Shown here in pieces: positions 44,485-55,800 of a stretch of 64,000 nt of DNA (positions are counted from its first letter, which is position 1; every line of letters begins with the position of its first letter). Position numbers and translations under genes: made by a program. The DNA comes from Mucilaginibacter tolerans (GTDB lineage: Bacteria; Bacteroidota; Bacteroidia; Sphingobacteriales; Sphingobacteriaceae). Under the pieces are notes generated by a model. It saw only the letters and a program-made list of their open reading frames with translations. It had not been told where the DNA came from and made no database searches. Location of the stretch: contig NZ_JAUMKB010000011.1 of the NCBI RefSeq assembly GCF_030519375.1, positions 124,001-188,000 of the forward strand, in the 5' to 3' direction.

Positions 44485-45704
44485 CTCAGCTTTTTCATGC
44501 TTTTTATAACAATTATAGTACTGATGATCACCAACAAGGCTCCCAGTATATAAGGCGCGCCAGGGAAATAAACTGATGAGCCTTTGTGAGCAAATGATTT
44601 GAAGGTATAGCCCATTATCAGCGGCCCGAATATCAAACTCAGGCTCGAAAGTAAGTTCAATCCTCCCTGAAGTTCACCCTGTTCATTTTTCTCAAATTTA
44701 CCGGTGATCATACTTTGTAGTGCCGGTCCCGATACGCCACCAAGACAATAAGGTATCATGTAGACATAAACCTGCCAGCCATAGCTGGCGAAGGCTATCA
44801 ATGTTAATCCCAAACCATAGGATATTAGGCCCCATATAATATTATTTTTCAATCCGAATTTAGGAATGAGCAAACGGATCAACCCGCCTTGTATGCTGAT
44901 GAGCAATACTCCTATAAAAATACCCAGGATACCCACGCTATGCATCGACCAGTTGAACTTTTCATATACATAAAAAGGCAACTGATACTCAACCGCCTTT
45001 TGCGCTATGTAAACCAAAGTGAATGCAACCGCCAGCCCGGCCAAAGAGGCATATTTCCCCAGGTTTTGTATTGAACCAATCGGATTAGCTCGTTTCCATT
45101 CGAATTTACGACGGTGTTCTACGTCAAGGGATTCTGGTAATACGAATAATCCCCACAATGCATTGAAGAGTGCCGCTGCTGCTGCAGCTATGAACGGAAA
45201 TTTGATGTTTAATTCGCCAAGAAAAGCACCACCGGATATACCAATGATAAAGCCAAGCCCGGATGCTGCGCCAATCAAACCAAAATTAGCCGAACGTTTA
45301 TCGCCTTCGCTTACATCGGCTATGTAGGCTGTGCCCGTTGCCATAGTTGCACCGGTAATACCGGCAATGGTGCGCCCCACAAATAACCAAAAGATAGAGG
45401 GGGCAAATGCCATAAACAGGTAATCGATACTAAACCCGAATAGAGAAATCAAAAGTATTGGCCTTCTTCCAAAACGATCACTTAGGTTACCAAGGATGGG
45501 TGAAAATAGAACCTGCATTAAAGCGTAAGTGAATGTGAGCCAGCCGTTTATTTCGGATGCAACAGCGTTGTCGGTATGCCCCAGTTGTTCAAGGAGTTTA
45601 GGAATAACGGGAATAATGATGCCCAAACCCAGCACATCAATAAAGATGGTGACAAAAATAAATCCAACCGCAGCTGATGTTTGGGTTTTAGGTTTTATAC
45701 TCAT
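44481..45704 (-). CDS. MFS transporter of the TCR/Tet (TetA-like) type
   Basis: The 407-residue protein has 12 membrane segments, the MFS loop motif GNLSDRFGRRPILL between TM2 and TM3, and the antiporter motif GAASGLGFIIGISGGAFLG in TM5, as in TetA-like proton antiporters. Such proteins export drugs or small organic molecules. Similarity in layout does not show tetracycline resistance: there is no tetR beside it and such copies are widespread in soil Bacteroidota. It is convergent with DUF502 and divergent from the TlpA-type gene. Confidence 0.9.
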   Translation of the reverse strand: MSIKPKTQTSAAVGFIFVTIFIDVLGLGIIIPVIPKLLEQLGHTDNAVASEINGWLTFTYALMQVLFSPILGNLSDRFGRRPILLISLFGFSIDYLFMAFAPSIFWLFVGRTIAGITGATMATGTAYIADVSEGDKRSANFGLIGAASGLGFIIGISGGAFLGELNIKFPFIAAAAAALFNALWGLFVLPESLDVEHRRKFEWKRANPIGSIQNLGKYASLAGLAVAFTLVYIAQKAVEYQLPFYVYEKFNWSMHSVGILGIFIGVLLISIQGGLIRLLIPKFGLKNNIIWGLISYGLGLTLIAFASYGWQVYVYMIPYCLGGVSGPALQSMITGKFEKNEQGELQGGLNLLSSLSLIFGPLIMGYTFKSFAHKGSSVYFPGAPYILGALLVIISTIIVIKSMKKLS

Positions 45705-45983
45705 AATGGGAAATAGACAACATACCCAATCACGGGAATGTTTAAAGCCCTGTTATCGTTGAATGTAATAACATTGCCAATATAGCATTAAAACTATTAA
45801 AATGTTTTGAACAAAACTTACTGTAAATATTAAAAGACTGACGAAGAAGTATTAATAATTAATTGAATTAGTTGTTAAATTGCAATACCCTAGGCTATTG
45901 ACACATTGGCAAAAAAAGACTTTTACAAATGACTGGTTATTTAATCGCCAGCCTATGGTGTTACCATTTTAAAAAATCATCCC

Positions 45984-47936
45984 ATGAAAATCCTTAAAAC
46001 CTTATTGGTATTACCCGCACTAGTGGCTGTGCAAACTGCATTTTCCCAAGAGCAGCATCTCAAATTATCAGACGAATTCCCTACAGCAGGAGAAAAGATC
46101 ACCCTGACTTATGACCCGACAGGTACGGTTACAGAAGGTAAAAAAGATATCACTGCTACCGTTTATTATCTCGATAATAAGAATTACCCGGCTGATGATA
46201 TCGACCTCAAACCTGATGGAAAATTGTTGAAGGGAGACATTACTATTAACTCGTCCTCTAAAGCATTTATTATAAAAATAGCAGCCGACGGAGCGGTAGA
46301 TAATAATAGTGACAAGGGTTATATATTCTTGGTATATAAAGATAAGCAGCCTGTTGAGGGTGCTTATGCATGCGAAGCATTTAGCATTTCCAGCGGAATG
46401 GGTAATTATATGGCGAAGATAAAAAATGATCTGCCCTGGGCCGGCGAATTATACAAAAAGGAATTTGCCTTGTATCCTAAAAGTGAGAAGGAATATGGAT
46501 TTGGCTATTATAATATGCTGAACAAACAACCTGAGCATAGAGCGGAGGTTGATGCCAAGATCAGCAGTCTGGGAAAAAGCGACAACGAAGATGATATGAT
46601 GCTGGCTTATAGTCTTTTGAGAGCATCTAAAAATTCCAAAACAATGGATTCACTGGGCACGGTTATTAAAGCTAAGTTCCCAAATGGTACCCAGGTTAAA
46701 AATGAAACCGCTACAGCATTCTTTAAAGAAAAGGATCCTGTCAAGAAGGATTCAATGTACCAGGCCTATATTAAGAAATACCCGGAAAATACAGATGAAA
46801 AGAATACTATTCAGGATAATTTCAGGTTACAATTAGCATCTGCTTACCTCGGGAAGGGCGATCTGGATAATTATCATAAATATGAAAGTCAGTTAAAAAA
46901 CAAAACCAATCTGGCGATGACCCTTAATAATGTAGCATACGAATGGGCCAAGAAAGGGGAAAAGCTGGATGACGCGGCGAAGTTGTCTAAACAGTCGTTG
47001 GATATGATGTCGTCAAGAATAGCCAATCCTGACCGACAGCCTTATGCTTCACCCGCTCAAATGAAAAAGAATTATGAATATTCTTATGATCTATATGCTG
47101 ATACCTATGCCTTTATTTTGTTTAAGCAAGGAAAGTATGACGAGGCTCTTAAATATGAACAGCCTGTAATAGATCGCAGCAAAACGGTTGATCCGGATGA
47201 GGGCGATAACTATGTTCAGATTCTGGTAGCATTAGGTCAAACTAACAAGGCAAGGGATTTTGCTGAAAAAATGGTGAAAGATGGCCATGGTACTGAATCA
47301 ATGAAGACGTTGCTAAAAAACGAATATGTCAAGAAAAAAGGCAGCGATAATGGCTATGATGGATACCTGGCATCGTTGCAAAAAACATTTAAGGATAAAA
47401 CCAGGAGTGAGCTGGCAAAAACAATGATCAATCAGCCTGCCCCATCCTTTGCATTGAAAGATCTGGATGGCAAAGCAGTATCACTGGCTGATCTGAAAGG
47501 CAAAATTGTGATTGTTGATTTTTGGGCTACCTGGTGCGGGCCCTGTAAGGCGTCGTTCCCGGGCATGCAGCTGGCAGTAACCAAATATAAAGACAACCCC
47601 AATGTGAAATTCTTATTCGTCGATACCTGGGAAAACGGCGATAATTATGTAGATGGAGTGAAGAAATTCATCTCCGACAATAAGTACAGTTTTCATGTAT
47701 TGATCGATGAAAAGAATTCAGAAGGCAGGCAAGGCAAGGTTGTGAGTGCATATGAAGTAACAGGCATTCCTACTAAATTCATTATCGATAAAAATGGCAA
47801 TATCCGTTTCAAATATGTCGGGTATTCAGGCTCTGCTGATAAAATTCTGGACGAGGTGACAGATATGATTGATATGGCTCAAAACCCTGATTCGGTTGCG
47901 GTGATACCTAACAGTAACGGAAGCAAAAGCAAATAA
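45984..47936 (+). CDS. TlpA-family thiol-disulfide oxidoreductase with long N-terminal region
   Basis: The 650-residue protein has a signal peptide (cleavage after FSQ), a beta-sandwich-like N-terminal region, a helical TPR-like middle (about 140-480) and a thioredoxin domain with WCGPC at about 517-521 (Cys518 and Cys521), plus the cis-proline in GIPTKFIID. It probably acts in the periplasm as a reductant for protein thiols. The helical part is likely a protein-binding region. It is a single gene ended by the hairpin at 47947-47976. Confidence 0.9.
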   Translation: MKILKTLLVLPALVAVQTAFSQEQHLKLSDEFPTAGEKITLTYDPTGTVTEGKKDITATVYYLDNKNYPADDIDLKPDGKLLKGDITINSSSKAFIIKIAADGAVDNNSDKGYIFLVYKDKQPVEGAYACEAFSISSGMGNYMAKIKNDLPWAGELYKKEFALYPKSEKEYGFGYYNMLNKQPEHRAEVDAKISSLGKSDNEDDMMLAYSLLRASKNSKTMDSLGTVIKAKFPNGTQVKNETATAFFKEKDPVKKDSMYQAYIKKYPENTDEKNTIQDNFRLQLASAYLGKGDLDNYHKYESQLKNKTNLAMTLNNVAYEWAKKGEKLDDAAKLSKQSLDMMSSRIANPDRQPYASPAQMKKNYEYSYDLYADTYAFILFKQGKYDEALKYEQPVIDRSKTVDPDEGDNYVQILVALGQTNKARDFAEKMVKDGHGTESMKTLLKNEYVKKKGSDNGYDGYLASLQKTFKDKTRSELAKTMINQPAPSFALKDLDGKAVSLADLKGKIVIVDFWATWCGPCKASFPGMQLAVTKYKDNPNVKFLFVDTWENGDNYVDGVKKFISDNKYSFHVLIDEKNSEGRQGKVVSAYEVTGIPTKFIIDKNGNIRFKYVGYSGSADKILDEVTDMIDMAQNPDSVAVIPNSNGSKSK

Positions 47937-47946
47937 TCATAGTATT

Positions 47947-47976
47947 AAAAAAGCGGCTGATAAAGCCGCTTTTTTT
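47947..47976. terminator. Bidirectional intrinsic terminator
   Basis: A stem AGCGGCT/AGCCGCT flanked by A-run and T-run lies between the convergent TlpA-type and LOG-family genes. Both strands end in T-rich sequence. Confidence 0.9.
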
Positions 47977-47981
47977 CAAAA

Positions 47982-48689
47982 TTAGAAATTTGGTTTCAAT
48001 ACATATTTCTCGTAGAAACGGAAAATATGTTCAGCTGCTTCCTCCGCCGTGTCTACTAGGCGGTATAGGTTCAAATCATCCGGACTAATATTGTGCTCCC
48101 GGGCAAGCATAGTTTCTTCCACCCATTTAAATAAGCCGCCCCAATAATCGAGGCCTACGAAGACTATTGGGAAGCGCGCGATCTTACCAGTTTGTATGAG
48201 TGTGATCGCCTCAAATGATTCATCCATCGTACCAAAGCCACCCGGCAGTATAATGAAGCCCTGTGAATATTTCATGAACATGACTTTGCGGATGAAGAAA
48301 TAATCAAACTCCAGCAGTTTATCGCGATCGATATACTTATTGTGAAATTGCTCGAATGGCAACTCGATGTTTAATCCTACCGATTTACCCCCCGCCTCGT
48401 AGGCGCCCTTATTGGCAGCTTCCATAACACCCGGACCGCCGCCTGAAATGACGCCGTAGCCGCGTTCGGTCAACAATCGTGCAGCGTCCTCGGCCAGTTT
48501 ATAATATTTGCTATCATTATGGGTACGTGCTGAACCAAAAATCGACACACACGGACCTATTTTAGCCAGTTTTTCAAATCCATCCACAAACTCGGCCATA
48601 ATCTTGAATATCTGCCACGAGTCGGTTACTTTTATTTCCTGCCAGTTCTTATTTTCAAAAGCCTGTCTTATTTTATCTTCACCAGTCAT
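47982..48689 (-). CDS. LOG-family (TIGR00730) Rossmann-fold nucleotide hydrolase
   Basis: The 235-residue protein has the LOG signature: SGGGPGVMEAANKGA and LPGGFGTMDE. Family members cleave nucleoside 5'-monophosphates to base and ribose phosphate (cytokinin-type activation in plants). In bacteria the physiological substrate is usually unclear. Length is typical. It is on the minus strand together with the downstream-coordinate symporter gene, 36 bases apart, and may share its transcript. Confidence 0.9.
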   Translation of the reverse strand: MTGEDKIRQAFENKNWQEIKVTDSWQIFKIMAEFVDGFEKLAKIGPCVSIFGSARTHNDSKYYKLAEDAARLLTERGYGVISGGGPGVMEAANKGAYEAGGKSVGLNIELPFEQFHNKYIDRDKLLEFDYFFIRKVMFMKYSQGFIILPGGFGTMDESFEAITLIQTGKIARFPIVFVGLDYWGGLFKWVEETMLAREHNISPDDLNLYRLVDTAEEAAEHIFRFYEKYVLKPNF

Positions 48690-48725
48690 ATCCTGTTATT
48701 CGTATTCAATAGTATAAATGTTGCG

Positions 48726-50198
48726 TTATTGGCTTTTGCGTGATGAAGTGAGCCATAACCCGACAAAAGTAATTAATCCATTAACAATGATGAGCTCATT
48801 ATCGAAAACATATCCGCCAAATAATTTTGCTGAATCAGTGCTAAGGAAATAACATACTAACGGTGATACAACGCAAATAAATGGAACTAGTTTATCTGCC
48901 ACCTGTCGCCCCTTCATAAACAGGCCAAATGAATACAGACCCAGTAAAGGCCCGTAGGTATAAGAGGCTACTTTGAATATAGCACTCACCACCGCATCAT
49001 TGTTTATAGCATTGAATATCACTATGGTTAGAAGCATTAGCCCTGAAAAGGCAATATGCACCACATGACGGGTCTTTACCATTTTAGAACTGTTGATATC
49101 CTTGTTTTTTGTAAAACCTAAGAAATCGACGCAGAAGGAAGTGGTTAACGCTGTAAGGGCGGAGTCAGTTGTGGCAAAGGTGGCCGCTGTCAAACCCAGC
49201 ATAAATACAACTGCCGGGATTACGCCTAAATATTTTAAAGCAATAGTAGGGTATAGATAGTCGGTTTTGGTAACGGTGATACCATATTTTGTCGCATAAA
49301 TGTATAGCAATGCTCCAACACTTAAAAAGAAAATATTAATGATAACAAACACCGTTGTAAAACTGAACATGTTCTTCTGAGCGTCTTTAATATGGCTCAT
49401 GCTTAGGTTTTTCTGCATTAGGTCCTGGTCAAGGCCCGTCATGCCGATGGTGATGAATATGCCACCTAAAAACTGCTTGCTGAAGTGGAAATGGCTACTC
49501 AGCAAATCGTTAAAAAAGAAAATTTTTGAGTAACTGCTGTTTTTGATGGCATCTGCCGCTTCAAAAATGCTCATATTCAGGCTGCGGCACATAAAAAACA
49601 ATGACAGGAACACCGATGAGACCAGAAATAAGGTCTGCAGGCTGTCAGTAATAATAATGGTTTTTAACCCGCCTTTAAAAGTGTACGACCATATCAGTAT
49701 CAGGCAAATCAATACAGTTACTGCGAAGGGGATATGATAAGTATCAAAGATGAATTTTTGTAACACGATCACCACCAGGTAAAGCCTGAATGATGAGCCG
49801 ATCGTGCGACTGATCAGGAATATTCCCGCTGCTGTTTTATAGCTCCATGTACCTAAAGCTTGTTCAATATAACTGTAAATGGATGTCAGCTTTAGACGGT
49901 AATAGAGGGGCAACAAAACCGTAGCGATAATGATAAAACCGGTTGCATTGCCTAATACAAATTGGAAATAGGCAAATTGATCCCCAGTTGGGGCGCCAAC
50001 TTTACCCGGAACAGAGATAAACGTAACTCCACTCAAGGCAGTACCAATCATCCCAAAAGCTACCAGGTACCATTTGGAATTCCGGTTGGCCACGAAGAAG
50101 GTATCGTTGTCGGAGGATTTTCTCGATGTCAGCCACGATATGACCAGGAGCATAAGAAAGTAGCCGATGATGAAGCAAAGTAAAACTAAAGGCGACAT
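48726..50198 (-). CDS. Sodium:solute symporter (SSS family)
   Basis: The 490-residue protein has 13 or so membrane segments and the SSS core around GGLKTIIITDSLQT and FATTDSALTALTTSF, the latter matching the conserved sodium-site segment of TM8. Members import sugars, amino acids, carboxylates or iodide with sodium; the substrate cannot be read. The gene stands alone, divergent from recR, with the LOG-family gene downstream on the same strand. Confidence 0.9.
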   Translation of the reverse strand: MSPLVLLCFIIGYFLMLLVISWLTSRKSSDNDTFFVANRNSKWYLVAFGMIGTALSGVTFISVPGKVGAPTGDQFAYFQFVLGNATGFIIIATVLLPLYYRLKLTSIYSYIEQALGTWSYKTAAGIFLISRTIGSSFRLYLVVIVLQKFIFDTYHIPFAVTVLICLILIWSYTFKGGLKTIIITDSLQTLFLVSSVFLSLFFMCRSLNMSIFEAADAIKNSSYSKIFFFNDLLSSHFHFSKQFLGGIFITIGMTGLDQDLMQKNLSMSHIKDAQKNMFSFTTVFVIINIFFLSVGALLYIYATKYGITVTKTDYLYPTIALKYLGVIPAVVFMLGLTAATFATTDSALTALTTSFCVDFLGFTKNKDINSSKMVKTRHVVHIAFSGLMLLTIVIFNAINNDAVVSAIFKVASYTYGPLLGLYSFGLFMKGRQVADKLVPFICVVSPLVCYFLSTDSAKLFGGYVFDNELIIVNGLITFVGLWLTSSRKSQ

Positions 50199-50359
50199 AG
50201 GCGATATTTAGTCGGACAAATAAATTTGATAATCATGTCAGCTCGTTCGAAATGACAGTCTCTAATTTGAGGCAAGATATGTATTATGTTCAACAAATCC
50301 CATCTTCCGGACTTACGCGGACTTTCCGACTTCCCGACTAATTTAATTAAATTCGCAAA

Positions 50360-50977
50360 ATGAATTTCTCGTCAAAGTTGCTGGAGAATGCGGTGGCAGA
50401 GTTTGCCAAATTGCCGGGGGTGGGACAAAAAACCGCTTTGCGCCTGGTATTGCACTTGTTGAACCAGGATAAGGCTGAAGTAGCGAAATTTGGCGACAGC
50501 ATCATCAAACTGCGAAATGAAATAAAATTTTGCCGGGTTTGTCATAATATTTCAGATCAGGAGATATGTGAAATATGCTCCGCACCTAAGCGCGATCACG
50601 CAACTATCTGTGTAGTAGAGGATACACGTGATGTAATGGCTATACAGAATACTGATCAGTACAATGGGCTTTACCATGTTTTGGGTGGTTTAATCTCTCC
50701 GATTGACGGGGTCGGTCCTTCTGACTTACAGGTAGATACATTAGTAGCCAGGATAAAAGAAAACGAGGTTAAGGAGGTGATATTTGCTTTGAGTGCCACA
50801 ATGGAGGGAGACACCACTATATTTTATTTGCACAAAAGGTTAAAAGATTTCAACATTAGCCTTTCTACCATAGCTCGTGGCATAGCTTTTGGTGGTGAAC
50901 TAGAGTATGTTGATGAGATTACCCTTGGGAGATCCATCGCGACACGTATTCCATACGAAAGTTCACTATCAAAGTAG
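50360..50977 (+). CDS. recR: Recombination mediator RecR
   Basis: The 205-residue protein has a helix-hairpin-helix (ELAKLPGVGQKTALRL pattern as FAKLPGVGQKTALRL), a C4 zinc finger (CRVCHNISDQEICEIC), and a Toprim domain with VVEDTRDVMAIQ. Length and domain order are standard. RecR works with RecO, and RecF where present, to load RecA at gaps. The GT2 gene starts 5 bases after its stop. Confidence 0.96.
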   Translation: MNFSSKLLENAVAEFAKLPGVGQKTALRLVLHLLNQDKAEVAKFGDSIIKLRNEIKFCRVCHNISDQEICEICSAPKRDHATICVVEDTRDVMAIQNTDQYNGLYHVLGGLISPIDGVGPSDLQVDTLVARIKENEVKEVIFALSATMEGDTTIFYLHKRLKDFNISLSTIARGIAFGGELEYVDEITLGRSIATRIPYESSLSK

Positions 50978-50982
50978 CGTGT

Positions 50983-51816
50983 ATGAAATTATCCGTAATC
51001 CTGATCAATCACAATTCACGTAATGGCCTCCGGCTTGCATTAACCTCATTGCAAAAAGCTGCACGCAATATTCCGCACGAAATTATTGTGGTTGATAATG
51101 GGTCTACAGATAACTCCGTCAGCATGCTTACTGCCGAATTTCCACAGGTGAAGTTATTTATTAACTCCGTTAAAGAAAGTCTATCTCAGGTCTATAATAA
51201 TGCTTTACTGGAAACCCGAGGACAATATATTTTATTGATTAACCCTGATACGATTATTAGTGCTGATTCCATCACCAAATTGAATGAATTTATGGATCAG
51301 CATCCCTTAGCGGGAGGCACAAGTGTTCGTATGGTAGATTTTAAAGGCGATTACCTGCAACATTCAAAACATACATTAACAGGCGCCTGGGCTGCATTTA
51401 TCAAATTTGTCGGGTTGTCATCTTTCTTCCCTAAAACCTACTCCTATTCAAAAAGGAAGGCTGACTGGGTTGATGAGTTTGAAACAAAGGAGATAGATGT
51501 GCTGAACGAAACCTGCATGATGCTTCGCCGGTCGGTATTGGAGAAAACCGGTCTTTTTGACGAGCGGTTTGCTCTATATGGCTATAATATCGACTTATCA
51601 TACCGTGTCAGGCTACAGGGATTTAAGAATTATTATTACTCAAAAACATATTTCATCCAACTACCACGCAAAGCGGTTAACAAATTTAGCTGGAATTACT
51701 TCAGGCATTTTTATGGTGCTATGATTATATTCGCAGCTAAATATTTGTTTAAACTGCCTGTGCTGAACACCAAAAACATAGGCGAGCTCTACCCATCGTC
51801 GTATGAAGTTGAATGA
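50983..51816 (+). CDS. Family 2 glycosyltransferase
   Basis: The 277-residue protein has the GT-A nucleotide-binding start IILINHNSRNG-like and VVDNGSTDNS, and the NPDT acidic motif at about 85-88 (LLINPDTII). The C-terminal part has aromatic-rich segments but no clear membrane anchor. The likely role is transfer of a sugar from a nucleotide donor to a surface polymer or lipid. It lies in a tight three-gene set with recR and an SDR gene (14-base overlap with the latter), but the mix gives no clear pathway. Confidence 0.88.
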   Translation: MKLSVILINHNSRNGLRLALTSLQKAARNIPHEIIVVDNGSTDNSVSMLTAEFPQVKLFINSVKESLSQVYNNALLETRGQYILLINPDTIISADSITKLNEFMDQHPLAGGTSVRMVDFKGDYLQHSKHTLTGAWAAFIKFVGLSSFFPKTYSYSKRKADWVDEFETKEIDVLNETCMMLRRSVLEKTGLFDERFALYGYNIDLSYRVRLQGFKNYYYSKTYFIQLPRKAVNKFSWNYFRHFYGAMIIFAAKYLFKLPVLNTKNIGELYPSSYEVE

Positions 51817-52618
51817 CAAAGTCGTAATTATCACCGGGGCATCATCAGGAATAGGCAAAGCATTGGCAATTGAGTTTGCAAGTCGCGGTGCCAATCTTGT
51901 CTTAGCTGCCCGTCAGTATGTTGCCTTATGCGAGCTCACTGAAAGCCTGATCAAACAATATAATATTCAGGCTGTGGCTGTGCAATGTGATGTGTCGAAT
52001 GAGGACGATTGCAACCATTTAATTAAGCAAACCATACTTACTTTTAATAAGATCGACGTATTAGTAAACAATGCAGGTATCAGCATGCGGGCCTTGTTTA
52101 AGGATGTTGATCTGAATGTGCTGAAAACACTAATGGATGTCAACTTCTGGGGAACAGTTTATTGTACCAAATTTGCTTTGCCCCATATTCAAAAAACACA
52201 GGGCAGTATTGTGGGCGTATCATCCATAGCGGGTTATAAAGGTTTGCCGGGGCGCTCCGGTTACTCAGCCTCCAAATTTGCGATGAATGGCTTTTTGGAT
52301 GTTTTGCGCATAGAGAATCTGAAAACAGGTGTCCACGTGTTAACTGCCTGCCCTGGTTTTACAGCTTCCAACATACGCAATACTGCTTTGGCCAAAGACG
52401 GCTCGCAACAAGGTGAAAGCCACATGGAAGAAGAAAAAATGATGACTGCAGAAGAGGTTGCAAAACGTATAGTTGACGGAGTAGAGAACCGCACCAGGAC
52501 ACTCATCATGACCCGCCAGGGCAAACTAACTGTGGCAATAAGCAAATTCTTTCCGGCATGGCTGGATAAGCTGGTTTACAAGACGTTTGCTAAAGAGAAG
52601 GATGCATTATTGAAGTAA
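51803..52618 (+). CDS. Short-chain dehydrogenase/reductase
   Basis: The 271-residue protein has GASSGIGKA, NNAG (LVNNAGISMR), the catalytic Ser in VSSIAGYKG and the YSASK motif. It looks like the SDR group of lipid or 3-keto-acyl-type reductases (relative of DHRS7), with a long C-terminal helix region. It overlaps the end of the glycosyltransferase gene by 14 bases. Substrate unknown. Confidence 0.92.
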   Translation: MKLNDKVVIITGASSGIGKALAIEFASRGANLVLAARQYVALCELTESLIKQYNIQAVAVQCDVSNEDDCNHLIKQTILTFNKIDVLVNNAGISMRALFKDVDLNVLKTLMDVNFWGTVYCTKFALPHIQKTQGSIVGVSSIAGYKGLPGRSGYSASKFAMNGFLDVLRIENLKTGVHVLTACPGFTASNIRNTALAKDGSQQGESHMEEEKMMTAEEVAKRIVDGVENRTRTLIMTRQGKLTVAISKFFPAWLDKLVYKTFAKEKDALLK

Positions 52619-52855
52619 CACACCTATCCCTAAACCTCTGCTCGAAAACGCGGTTGAGGTAAGAATTACCTGTCATAGAACTTAAGTTTATTGTACCTTT
52701 TGTTAACTAATAGATTATTGTTGACGGAATTTATTGGATAATATTTTCAATCGATAATAATTATTAATCTATGATTAATTAAAATTAATCAATGGTTGAA
52801 ACCTTCTTTATTGTTATTTGTTCGTGTTATACCAAGTTGTTCAACGATATTGAGT

Positions 52856-55800
52856 ATGGCAAAACATTTATTTTACTCTATTCTAGCAGCAGCTTTAGCG
52901 TTTTCATACAATAGTACTCTCGCTGCGGTCCCTATTATTAGTTATTCTCCATCAACAAATGTCTACACTGTTAATACGGCAATTACCACATTAACGCCTA
53001 CAGTAACCAATGGAGTTAGTGCGACCGGATTTAACACACCCATTACCCTTACCGGTGCTACTTTAAACAACCCGCGAGGTGTGGCTATTGACGGGGCGGG
53101 CAATGTTTATGTAACTAATAGCGGCAATAACACCATCAGCAAATACAATTCAAGCGGGACTTACCTCGGCACTTTCGGCTCGGGCGCTACCATGTCGACA
53201 CCTAAAGGCCTGGTTTTTGATTCCTCAGGGAACGCCTACGTCCTGAACCTTGGTGCAACGCCTGGTACGGGCAGCGTATATAAATATAATTCGAGTGGCG
53301 TGTATCAGTCTACGATCATCAGCGGGTTAAACTATGCTTTAGGAATTACTATTGACGCATCGAACAATATTTACATAGCTGATCAGGGTGCTGTTACCGT
53401 AAAGAAATATAATACCAGTGGCACACTTTTACTTTCATTACCTACCGCTAACCTGAATACTCCACTTGGTGTGGCCGTGGATGCATCGGGTAATATCTAC
53501 GTTTTAAATAATGGCGGCCCGAACGTAACAAAATATAATTCGGCCGGGACTTATTTATCTACATTTCTTAGCGGCTTTACATCGCCGCAATCCATGGTAA
53601 TTGACGGTGCGGGGAATTTTTATATAGGCGATAATTCAGCCACAAATACAGTTTATGTTTACAAACCCAATGGCTCATTGCTCACCAGTAAAGCCATTAA
53701 CGACCCGGAAGGGGTCGCTGTAGACGGTAAAGGGAATATTTTTTCATCAGCTTATTACGCCAATCAGGTGTATGAAACTAAACCGTCCGGTGGTTATTTT
53801 TTGAGCAGCGCATTACCCGCCGGATTAAGTTTCGATAGTACTAACGGCCAAATCAGTGGTACGCCCACCGTTGCGATGGCAGCAACCACGTATACAATAA
53901 CTGCCTATAACGCAAGTGGCAGTGGTAACACCACAGTTAATATTACTGTTAATCCTACTGCCCCCACGGGCACAGGTGGTTCGGTGTGTGGGTCGGGTAC
54001 GGTAACACTTACTGCTTCGGGAAGCTTGCCGGCGGGCGGTGTTTATACCTGGTATGCGGCTCTTTCAGGCGGGTCATCTTTAGGAACCGGAGCAGCTTTT
54101 GTTACACCAACAATAACCACGACAACAACTTATTATGTGAGCTATACACAGGGGGGGGCAACCAGTTCACCCCGTACCGCTGTAGTGGCAACTGTAACAG
54201 CCGGGCCGGTTTTATCAATTTTACCTGCGATCGGTTTATCTATTTCCTATCCATTTAATGGCAACGCCAATGATGCTTCAGGAAATAACAACAATGGTAC
54301 GCCTCAAAATGTGCCCACACTTACTACCGACCGCTACGGTGCCGCAAGCAGTGCATACAGCTTTAATGGTTCTACCCAATATATTTCTACTGCTACTGCA
54401 ATTGCGTCACCCGGGCCACAGAATTTCTCGATCAGTGTGTGGTTTAAAACAAATTCGGCTGGTGGTAAGCTGGTGGGTTTTGGTTCATCACAAACCGGGT
54501 CAAGCCCTAATAATGATCGTCATATTTATATGAGCAACAGCGGGCAACTATATTTTGCGCTTTACCCATCAGCCTATAAGGTCTTGAACACCACTGCAAG
54601 CTATGCTGATGGCAACTGGCATCATGTAGTTGCCACCGAATCAACCACTAATGGGGCCAACCTGTATGTGGATGGTGCGCTCCAGGCAACCGATGCCACT
54701 ATGATCGCTTCGCAAGCCTATGCTGGTTACTGGCGCGTCGGTTATGATAATATGGTGACCTGGCCCAACGCCCCTACCAGTTATTATTTTAAGGGATCAT
54801 TAGATGATGTAGCCATTTATAATACCGAGTTAACCGCTGCACAGGTAAATATTTTGTATGGTGCCGGGGGTGGGAATTTTTGTGCCGGTAATTCTTTTTC
54901 ATTGACAGCTAATACGGTATCCGGCGCAACCTACTCTTGGAGTGGCCCTGGCGGTTTTTCATCAACTGCGCAAAACCCAACAGTCGCAAATGCTGTGGCA
55001 GGTACTTACACGTTGGTAGTGACCGCATCAGGCGGATGTACATCTACTATAAATGTTACAGCACCATCAAACGCAGTAACTTACACTTGGACAGGCGGTG
55101 CGGGAAGCACGAATCCAGCGATAGCGGGCAACTGGGATCAATTGCCTCCCTTTAACAACACATCAAATATCGTCATACCAGCTGGTTTGAGCTTTTATCC
55201 TTCACTCACATCCGATGTAAGTTTATACGGTCTGACCATTGCCAATGGCGCCTCCTTTAATTTAAACGGACACACGCTCAGTGTTGGGTGCAATATTTAT
55301 AACAGCTCGGGCGGACAAATTCTTTATGGAGGCAATAACTCATCCGGGATTACATGGAACGGATCATCGGCAACGCAAACCTACTCAGGCAGCAGTACAG
55401 CCAACACTGCACAATTGGGTAGTATGACTATTAACAACTCGGCGAACGGCACATTAACAATTAGCGGCGGGCCCGTAGATATTTATAATCTACTAACCAT
55501 TACCCAAGGCAACCTGGTTATTGGTTCGTCGCCCGCATCTTTAACTTTAAAAAGTACAGCCACCCAAACAGCAAGCGTCGCCGCTATACCAAGTGGCAGC
55601 ACGATAACGGGTACAGTAAATGTGGAGCGATATATCACTGGCGGCAGTGGCTTCCGGGGTTACAGACTGCTTTCGTCACCTGTATATACCAATACGGTCA
55701 ATGGCAATAATGTGTACAGTATCAACTATCTGCTCAATTCGACATTTCTGACAGGCACCGATGGAACAGCCGGTGGATTTAGTAAAGTCGGCAACCCTAC

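Noticed and set aside
44481..45704. MFS gene as tetracycline resistance determinant
   Set aside because: Only general TetA-like motifs are visible; no tetR or resistance context.
53080..53800. Repeated GVAVD/GN motifs as a possible DNA repeat array or CRISPR
   Set aside because: The repetition is at protein level (NHL repeats) inside one open frame, with diverged DNA and no spacers.
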